Source: DATHYU01 sp033722675 (lineage in GTDB: Bacteria > Actinomycetota > Acidimicrobiia > Spongiisociales > UBA11373). From it: a DNA stretch of 6,313 nucleotides. The stretch spans positions 1 to 6,313 of the forward strand of contig JAWVYO010000119.1 in assembly GCA_033722675.1 (NCBI GenBank), in the 5' to 3' direction. The notes beneath the pieces were generated by a model. It had not been told where the DNA came from and did not search any database. It saw only the letters and a program-made list of their open reading frames with translations. The first letter of the stretch is position 1. Every line of letters begins with the position of its first letter. The translations under genes were made by a program, and so were the position numbers. This document shows positions 1 to 5,161 of the stretch, piece after piece.

Positions 1-2172
1 CTCGCTGCTCCACGTCAGTACCTCGATCAGCGTGGCTGCGAGTTCACCCTCGGGGAGCGCGGCGATCTCGGCGCGGGCCCGGGCGGCGTCGGACAGGGTG
101 GTGGTCGTCGTGGAGGACGTGGTCGACGACGTCGTGGACGATGTGGTGGCCGCGGCCTCGGTCGGTTCCGTGACGGCTTCGGTGGTGGTGGTCGTCGACG
201 CGGTCGACGTCGTCGCCGCGGTGCCGGTCCCGCCGTCACCGCTCAACAACACGAACAGCAGCACGGCACCCACGACCCCCGCAACCGGGATCACCCACTT
301 GAGCCACGGCGGCATCCCGGACCCTGTGTCGACGTTCGGTGCCGTACCGGGGTCGCCGACGTCTTCCGTGTAGGGGATGAGCTCGCCGTCGAGCCCTGCC
401 TTGGCCGCCCGGGCGCCGGCGAGGGTCTCGGCGACGGGGAGCCGGCCGCCGTCCACCTCGGTGGTCCCGGTCCGGACCCGGGTGCCCGTCGTGCTCGGAC
501 GGGTGGTGACGGTGTCGGCATCGCTGAAGGTCGTGCGCGCCGGGCCGTCGGCGCGGCCGCCGATGACGAGGATCGACTCGCCCCCGGTCTGGTGCCCGGT
601 GCGGATCTTCGTGTCGATGGCCCGCTCGAAGTCGGTGATCGGCTCCCACCACGTGTGGCAGCCGTGCTGCGCGTTGAACATGCCGAGCTTGAGGTCGCCA
701 AGCACCGCCGCCCCCTGCTCCGCGGTGAGCGGCGTCCCGTCGCGGTTGCGGATCGCCCAGAGGTCGTAGTCGCCGGTGATGCCCTTGCCGGTGTTCCCGC
801 ACAGCCCGGTGTCGACCACCACGCCGTTCTCGATCCGGATGAGGCCGTCGTCGGTCATCTTCTGGACCTTCGGGCCGAGCTCGTTGAACTCGTTGAGCCG
901 CTGGTGGTAGCGGGCCACGACCTCGGGCGAGGCGTTGGCGGGGAGACGCGGCTCGAAGTACCCGACCAGGCCGACCGAGTCGGCGTCGGCGCCCAGCTGT
1001 ACGTCGATCTCGTTGATCGTCTTCTGCTTGATCGCCATCGGCTTGGGCGGGTGGCCCTGGGCCTGCCATCGCATGGAGTCGGGATTGGCTGGGCGGACCT
1101 CGATGAACACGTCGTGCTTGTCGGCGACGCGGCGTGCCTGTCGGCTGGCCTCGGGCAGCATGCCGAAGTCCTGGGGGTCGACGGCGACGTCGGCGTCGAC
1201 GTTCTCCGGGTCCACGCCCCGGCGCACCCGGGTCGTCTCGACCCGGGTCGTCGTCCGGGTTCTATGGGTGGTGCGGATCGACCGCAGGTTGTGGAGCACG
1301 CCCGCGGATCCTGCTGCGGCGTTCGCGGCGAGGTCGACGGCGGCGAGGACCCGGTCGCCCCAGCCGACGCGCTTGCCCATGATGTCCTGGCCCGAGAAGA
1401 GCGTCCACACCTGGGCGGCGCAGGTGGCGTTCGTGAACATGTGATAGAAGCCGAGGACGAGGTCGGTGTAGCCGCTGACGACGACGTCCTGCGTCTGCTC
1501 GCGGGCGCGACGCATCGCTCCGTCGATCGTGTCGTAGTGGTTCCCCATGTCGATGACGGCGCTGCTGCGGATCCATCCGACGAAGAGGCGGCCGACCCGC
1601 ACCCGCTGGCGCGGCAGGAGCTGCTCGTTGTCGATGTACTCGCGCCGGGCCTGGGCGATGAGGGAGAGCTTCTGCTCGGCGAGCCGGCGGAGGCGGTCGG
1701 CACCCTCCTCGTCCACGTTCTGAAGGTTGATGGCCAGCGTCCGCCAGAAGCGGTCGGCCGTGGCGAGGAAGTTCCGGAGGTCCTGAAGGTTCGCCTCGTG
1801 CCACGAGCTGTGGACGATCGTGGAGCTGCTCACCCCGTCGTAGGTGACCGTGAGCTCGGTGCCGTTGTCGAGGTCCATGCCGTCCATGTCGGAGCCCGAG
1901 GAATACCCCAAGCCCAACGTGGTCTTCGTGAGCGACGATTCGCCGCCTCCCTCGACGGTCAGCGTGCTGCTGACGTACCGGGGATCGCCGGTCGTGTTGC
2001 CGGTGTGTCGGAGGGTGAGGGTCTCCTCCTCGTCACCCGCCTCGATGGTGACGTCGATCGACTCGGGCGGATCGTCGGTGGGTTCGATGGTCACCGTGAT
2101 CTTGAACGGGTGGTCGTCGGCGACCCGGGGCAGCGGCTGTCCGTTCGTCTGGGTGATCGTGACCGTCGTCAC
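1..2172 (-). CDS. Membrane-anchored multidomain protein with edema-factor/CyaA-like nucleotidyl cyclase domain (partial, C-terminus off window)
   Basis: There are 724 open codons from a GTG at 2172 to the window edge, with no stop. Domains seen: beta-rich, acidic N-terminus (about 1-118); helical region (about 120-245); pre-toxin-like hydrophobic segment with SGQDIMGKRVGWGDR (about 250-292); Thr/Arg linker (301-320); cyclase-like domain (about 338-545); second Thr/Arg linker (556-573); transmembrane helix (about 623-643); Ser/Thr-rich stalk (651-692); then a helical start of another domain. The cyclase call rests on R360 in VRPAN, K377 and K384 at the same distances from that Arg as in anthrax edema factor (R329, K346, K353), GDYDLWAI (D468, D470; compare TADYDLFAL with D491, D493), and H503-G504 (compare H577). 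The usual catalytic His 351 is replaced by K382, and the DYD-to-HG spacing is much shorter than in edema factor. No signal peptide is seen, so the cyclase side is probably cytoplasmic and the C-terminus outside. It could be a toxin-like effector or an endogenous signalling cyclase; activity is unproven. The gene is coupled by GTGA to the 261-residue gene upstream. Confidence 0.85.
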   Translation of the reverse strand, partial: MTTVTITQTNGQPLPRVADDHPFKITVTIEPTDDPPESIDVTIEAGDEEETLTLRHTGNTTGDPRYVSSTLTVEGGGESSLTKTTLGLGYSSGSDMDGMDLDNGTELTVTYDGVSSSTIVHSSWHEANLQDLRNFLATADRFWRTLAINLQNVDEEGADRLRRLAEQKLSLIAQARREYIDNEQLLPRQRVRVGRLFVGWIRSSAVIDMGNHYDTIDGAMRRAREQTQDVVVSGYTDLVLGFYHMFTNATCAAQVWTLFSGQDIMGKRVGWGDRVLAAVDLAANAAAGSAGVLHNLRSIRTTHRTRTTTRVETTRVRRGVDPENVDADVAVDPQDFGMLPEASRQARRVADKHDVFIEVRPANPDSMRWQAQGHPPKPMAIKQKTINEIDVQLGADADSVGLVGYFEPRLPANASPEVVARYHQRLNEFNELGPKVQKMTDDGLIRIENGVVVDTGLCGNTGKGITGDYDLWAIRNRDGTPLTAEQGAAVLGDLKLGMFNAQHGCHTWWEPITDFERAIDTKIRTGHQTGGESILVIGGRADGPARTTFSDADTVTTRPSTTGTRVRTGTTEVDGGRLPVAETLAGARAAKAGLDGELIPYTEDVGDPGTAPNVDTGSGMPPWLKWVIPVAGVVGAVLLFVLLSGDGGTGTAATTSTASTTTTTEAVTEPTEAAATTSSTTSSTTSSTTTTTLSDAARARAEIAALPEGELAATLIEVLTWSSE
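97..222 (-). repeat. Low-complexity Ser/Thr-rich coding tract (stalk)
   Basis: This tract encodes residues 651-692 of the cyclase-domain protein, including TTSSTTSSTTSSTTTTT. Synonymous codons vary between units, so it does not look like recent slippage. It lies just after the transmembrane helix and probably forms an extended, perhaps glycosylated, linker outside the membrane. Confidence 0.8.
1226..1252. repeat. Two-copy 12-bp direct repeat with 15-bp period inside the cyclase-domain gene
   Basis: ACCCGGGTCGTC occurs at 1226-1237 and 1241-1252. It encodes the five-residue pattern TTTRV-ETTRV in the linker before the cyclase-like domain. The period is a multiple of three, so the frame is kept. 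Each copy contains the palindrome ACCCGGGT. Confidence 0.7.
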
Positions 2173-2954
2173 CAGACCTCACCGCCTTCGATCCGCTGGA
2201 TGCTCCGGGTGCCGTCCATGTCGAGGTACGGGCAGCCGTCGGTGCCGAGGCGGAGGGCAGCGTCGGGGTCGTCGGGGGCGATCCAGAGCACCCGCTCGAC
2301 CTCGACGAGCGGGCGGAGGTCGAAAGCGTAGGAATCCTCGGTGAGTTCCGCCGTACGCCAGACGAGGCCGTCTGCGGCGTCGCGTTCCCACCAGGTGCGG
2401 GTGCCCCACTCGGGGGCGACGCCCTCACGATCGCGCGAGTTCCGCCGGAAGGAGCAGGCGACGGTGGCCGTGTGCGGGCCGATCCGGAGTTCCGACAGCA
2501 CCACGCGCGACTCGTCGTCGAGGAGGGCCGGCACCACGGCGGGCGCACCCGGCCCGGCCACCACGAGGTGCGGTGTGTCCTCGACCTCGTCGGCGAGGCG
2601 CACGGATCCGGTGATGCCCGTGAGCGTCGGCGGACCCTGGGGCGGGAGCGGGCGGAGCGGACGGTCGACGTCCCAGAAGGGGCCGTCGAAGCCGAAGGTG
2701 TCGACGCTCAGATCCACGGTGAGGCCGGTGAAGGGACACCGACTCAGCCGGACCGTGGGGAGGCGGGCAAGGTAGAGGGCCTCGAGACCGGCGATGCGGT
2801 CGACGGCGTCGTCCTCGCGCTGGAGCGCCAGGCCGTCGTCGGGGTCGGCGTTCACGGCGGCGGCGGCGGTCGTGAGGTCGTCTCGCAGGCCGCGGAGTTC
2901 GTCGAGCAGTGCGCGGCGATCGTCGGCGGTCCACGGCACGGACGTCGTGATCAT
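2169..2954 (-). CDS. Conserved-looking hypothetical protein (261 aa), coupled to the cyclase-domain gene
   Basis: No family is recognised with certainty. The protein has a helical, charged N-terminus (about 8-65, LLDELRGLRDDL onward). A striking motif block follows at about 67-102: VRLSRCPFTG, then DTFGFDGPFWDVDRPLRP. After it comes a mixed beta-rich remainder with a tryptophan-rich patch (TWWERD, about 187-192) and a second Cys-Pro (CPYLDMDG, 241-248). There is no signal peptide and no membrane helix, so it is probably cytoplasmic. From memory, CPFTG...DTFGxDG motifs occur in uncharacterised proteins near secreted-toxin genes, but this was not checked. The ATG at 2954 has a GAGGGGG ribosome-binding site four bases upstream. 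Its TGA overlaps the GTG of the next gene in GTGA, which implies coupled translation and perhaps a physical partnership, such as adaptor, chaperone or immunity protein. That role is inference only. Confidence 0.88.
   Translation of the reverse strand: MITTSVPWTADDRRALLDELRGLRDDLTTAAAAVNADPDDGLALQREDDAVDRIAGLEALYLARLPTVRLSRCPFTGLTVDLSVDTFGFDGPFWDVDRPLRPLPPQGPPTLTGITGSVRLADEVEDTPHLVVAGPGAPAVVPALLDDESRVVLSELRIGPHTATVACSFRRNSRDREGVAPEWGTRTWWERDAADGLVWRTAELTEDSYAFDLRPLVEVERVLWIAPDDPDAALRLGTDGCPYLDMDGTRSIQRIEGGEVW
2176..2180 (-). promoter_or_regulatory. Ribosome-binding site of the cyclase-domain gene, within the upstream gene
   Basis: GAGGT, three bases before the GTG at 2172, lies inside the last codons of the 261-residue gene. 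The spacing is short, so start choice leans also on the GTGA overlap and on the N-terminal beta-strand pattern. The next in-frame ATG is only at about codon 95. Confidence 0.5.
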
Positions 2955-2958
2955 CGAT

Positions 2959-2965
2959 CCCCCTC
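2959..2965 (-). promoter_or_regulatory. Ribosome-binding site of the 261-residue gene
   Basis: GAGGGGG is four bases before the ATG at 2954, inside the 26-nt gap after the permease stop. It indicates independent ribosome loading on what may be a shared transcript. Confidence 0.6.
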
Positions 2966-2975
2966 GGTCTCGCTG

Positions 2976-2992
2976 GAAGGCTACCCGCCTTC
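2976..2992 (-). other. Short inverted repeat across the permease stop codon
   Basis: GAAGGC and GCCTTC form a perfect six-base stem with a five-base loop that holds part of the TAG stop. No T-run follows, so it does not look like an intrinsic terminator. It may be a weak RNA hairpin between the permease and the next gene, or chance. Confidence 0.4.
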
Positions 2993-5077
2993 GTCGGACC
3001 CGTCCCGTTCCGCGCGGGCGACGAGGACCGGCCGTTCGATCTCCCGGGCCACCCGGCGGGTCAGGTCGCCGAACACCACCTCGGGGTCGTCGGGCTCGCT
3101 CTCGCCCACGACGACGAGGTGGTGGCGGCCGGCTTCGTCGATGATGACGGAGGCGGGATCGTCGCCCTCGACGACGTCGGTCTCGATGCGCTCGTCGTCG
3201 ATCCCCTCGTCGACGAGGCGCCGGCGGAAGCCGTCGACCACCGAGCCGCGATCACCGCCCCCCTCGTCGGGACCGGCGGCGTGCACGACGAGCACTCCGG
3301 CGTGGGCCGCGTCGGCGATGGCGGCCACGAAGCGGGCGATCCGCTCGGCGTTGGCGTCGCTGCGCACCGGCACGAGGATCTGTCCGATGCTCTCCTCGCC
3401 GACCGGGCGCGGGACGAGGATGGCGTCGGGGTGCTCCTCGGCGCCGATCCGCTCGATGGACGCCAGCGGCTCCTGGGAGAAGACGAGGCGGGTCTCCACG
3501 TCGCCGACGTCGTGGCGGAGATCGCGGCTCCACCGTTCCAGGGCCTCCTCCGCCTCCTCCCCGAACTCGTCGCGCGCCTGTTCCGCCGCGGTCTGCTTGG
3601 GGACTTCGTAGATCCCCACGACGAGCAGGTCGAGCCCAGGGAGGAGGCGTGCCAGCGGTCCCGGCAGGGGATCGGGGTCGGGGAGCAGGACCGGCACGAG
3701 CACCTGGGCGTGGGCGAGGGACGGGAGCACGACCTCCTCGCGGGAGCCCTCGCCGATGCGCACGTCGCGGGCGTAGAGGAGGTACCAGAGGGCCACCGCG
3801 GCGAGCACCCCCCCGCCGAGGGCGAGGGTGAGGCCGCTCATGAAGGCGATGAGTCCGAAGGAGGCGAGGCCACCGAGGATCGGCACGACCGGGTGCCCCG
3901 GTGTCGTAAAGACCGGCCGGTACCAGGCGGGGGCCCGGCGGCGCAGCACGAGGAGGGCGACGCAGATGAGGCCGTACATGACGAGGTGGAGCAGGGAGGC
4001 GACCTCGGCGAGGGTCTCGGTGCGGCCGGTGAGGACGAGTGCGGCGACGGGGACCCCGGCGAGGAGCACCGCCAGGTGGGGCGTGCCGAAGCGACGGTTG
4101 ACGACGGCGAGTCCCTCGGGCACCACGCCGTCGCGGCTCAGGGCGAACACGCCGCGTGAGGCGCTCATGATCGAGGCGTTCGCCGACGAGAGCGTCGCCA
4201 GCAGCCCGGCCCCCGTGATCAGGGCGGCCCCGGTCGCCCCCAACAGGGACCGGGCCACCTCGACCGCTGCGGTCTCCCCGAAGGAGCCGAGGGTGGCGGC
4301 GTCGAAGGTCGTCGTCGAGACGAAGACCATCACGGCGTAGAGGGCGCCGACGGCGACGACGCTGCCGAGCATCGCCCGCGGCAGGTTCCGGCCGGGGTCC
4401 CGGACGTCGCCGGCGACGGTGGCGATCTGCGCGAAGCCCAGGTACGAAGTGAACACGAGGGCGGCGGTCGACAGCACCGGCAGGCTCCCGAAGGGCAGGA
4501 ACTCGTCGGGGAGTGTCGTCGACCCCACCACGCCGAGCGCGTCGAGGACGCCCCAGCCGAGGAAGACGGCGAACACGACGACGAGGACCCCCACGAGGTT
4601 GTTCTGGAGGTTGCCGGTCTTCTCGGCCCCGGTGATGGCGACTGCGGTGAGGAGGATCGACGCGACGATGGCGAGCGGCTCGACACCGACGCCGAAGGGA
4701 GCGCCGAGTTCGGCGAGGAGGTCGTCGAGGTAGTGGCCGAAACCGACGAGGTAGAAGGCGGAGGCGAAGACGAGCCCGATCCACTGGCCCACCCCGACGA
4801 GGACCCCGGCGAAGGTGCCGAGGCCGCGGGACACGTAGTAGTAGCCCCCGCCGCTGTGGGGCATGGCGGTTGCCAGCTCCGACGTCGGGACGGCCACGAG
4901 CAGGGCGATCACGGCGCCGATCAGGAAGGAGAGGATCGCCCCGGCTCCGGCGCGTCCCGCGGCGATGCCGGGGAACACGAAGATCCCGGCGCCGATCATC
5001 GTGCCGAGCCCGATCGTCGTGGCCTCGCGCAGGCCGAGGGTCCGTTCGAGCTCGCCCTGGCGGGATCCGTCGTTCAC
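2981..5077 (-). CDS. APC-superfamily amino acid permease with C-terminal tandem UspA-like domains
   Basis: A 698-residue protein, taken from the GTG at 5077. Residues about 15-435 form a hydrophobic transporter of roughly 12 helices. The first helix carries the APC signature GLGTMIGAGIFVFPG, whose GAGIF stretch is the unwound substrate-binding part of helix 1 in this superfamily. Other family-like segments are SGGGYYYVSRGLG, GFAQIATVAGDVRDPGRNLP and SSANASIMSASRGVFALSRDG. The expected role is proton- or sodium-coupled import or exchange of amino acids at the inner membrane; the substrate cannot be told. Residues about 455-560 and 565-690 look like two UspA folds (AQVLVPVLL..., GQILVPVRS..., ERPVLVAR), a known fusion in permeases of this type. 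The usual nucleotide-binding glycine loop is degenerate in the second (VVGESEPDD, VFGDLTRR), so ATP binding is doubtful. An in-frame ATG at 5140 would add 21 residues, but the GTG has the better ribosome-binding site and fits the family N-terminus. Confidence 0.93.
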   Translation of the reverse strand: MNDGSRQGELERTLGLREATTIGLGTMIGAGIFVFPGIAAGRAGAGAILSFLIGAVIALLVAVPTSELATAMPHSGGGYYYVSRGLGTFAGVLVGVGQWIGLVFASAFYLVGFGHYLDDLLAELGAPFGVGVEPLAIVASILLTAVAITGAEKTGNLQNNLVGVLVVVFAVFLGWGVLDALGVVGSTTLPDEFLPFGSLPVLSTAALVFTSYLGFAQIATVAGDVRDPGRNLPRAMLGSVVAVGALYAVMVFVSTTTFDAATLGSFGETAAVEVARSLLGATGAALITGAGLLATLSSANASIMSASRGVFALSRDGVVPEGLAVVNRRFGTPHLAVLLAGVPVAALVLTGRTETLAEVASLLHLVMYGLICVALLVLRRRAPAWYRPVFTTPGHPVVPILGGLASFGLIAFMSGLTLALGGGVLAAVALWYLLYARDVRIGEGSREEVVLPSLAHAQVLVPVLLPDPDPLPGPLARLLPGLDLLVVGIYEVPKQTAAEQARDEFGEEAEEALERWSRDLRHDVGDVETRLVFSQEPLASIERIGAEEHPDAILVPRPVGEESIGQILVPVRSDANAERIARFVAAIADAAHAGVLVVHAAGPDEGGGDRGSVVDGFRRRLVDEGIDDERIETDVVEGDDPASVIIDEAGRHHLVVVGESEPDDPEVVFGDLTRRVAREIERPVLVARAERDGSDEGG

Positions 5078-5082
5078 CGTTG

Positions 5083-5087
5083 CTCCT
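5083..5087 (-). promoter_or_regulatory. Ribosome-binding site that decides the permease start
   Basis: AGGAG lies five bases upstream of the GTG at 5077. No comparable site was found before the in-frame ATG at 5140. This favours the shorter 698-residue product, which also begins just before the conserved GLREATTIG segment. Confidence 0.7.
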
Positions 5088-5105
5088 GAACCGTGCTGCG
5101 CGTGG

Positions 5106-5136
5106 AGGCTAGGGGGCCGGGATGGCTGACGGTCCG
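5106..5136 (-). promoter_or_regulatory. Weak candidate promoter for the amino-acid permease
   Basis: On the minus strand TAGCCT (5111-5106) fits a TANNNT -10. CGGACC (5136-5131), 19 nt upstream, shares only GACC with a -35. Transcription would begin near 5098, giving a leader of about 20 nt that contains the ribosome-binding site. It overlaps the opposing promoter, so the two genes could compete for polymerase. The -35 match is poor. Confidence 0.3.
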
Positions 5137-5161
5137 CCATCCGGTCTGTAGCGTCGGCACG
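5126..5161 (+). promoter_or_regulatory. Candidate leaderless promoter for the SLC13-type permease
   Basis: CTGACG at 5126-5131 (-35-like), a 17-nt spacer, then TAGCGT at 5149-5154, which fits the actinobacterial TANNNT -10. Exactly seven bases lie between this and the G of the GTG at 5162. That is the spacing expected if transcription starts at the first base of the start codon. The absence of a Shine-Dalgarno supports this. It is inferred from sequence only. Confidence 0.55.

Noticed and set aside
97..222. CRISPR-like or tandem DNA repeat
   Set aside because: The repetition is at protein level (Ser/Thr runs) with varied synonymous codons; there are no spacers and no constant repeat unit.
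592..2331. Long plus-strand open frame (579 codons)
   Set aside because: It lies antisense to the cyclase-domain gene. The product is Val/Asp/Gly/Ala-rich with no recognisable motif, typical of an antisense frame in high-GC DNA, and the minus-strand frame carries recognisable domains.
2976..2992. Rho-independent terminator after the permease
   Set aside because: The stem is only six base pairs and no T-run follows on the minus strand.
3119..4159. Plus-strand open frame (346 codons) rich in Gly, Glu, Asp and His
   Set aside because: It is antisense to the permease helices and UspA domains. Its composition is that of a mirrored hydrophobic coding sequence, with no domain seen.
3252..4784. Minus-strand open frame (510 codons), very Arg/Pro-rich
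   Set aside because: It is a shifted frame of the permease gene; the Arg/Pro/Gly-rich composition is typical of an out-of-frame high-GC reading.
5078..5140. ATG at 5140 as the start of the amino-acid permease
   Set aside because: The 21 extra residues are Pro/Ser/His-rich and have no ribosome-binding site, while the GTG at 5077 has AGGAG at good spacing. The extension would also cover the candidate minus-strand promoter.
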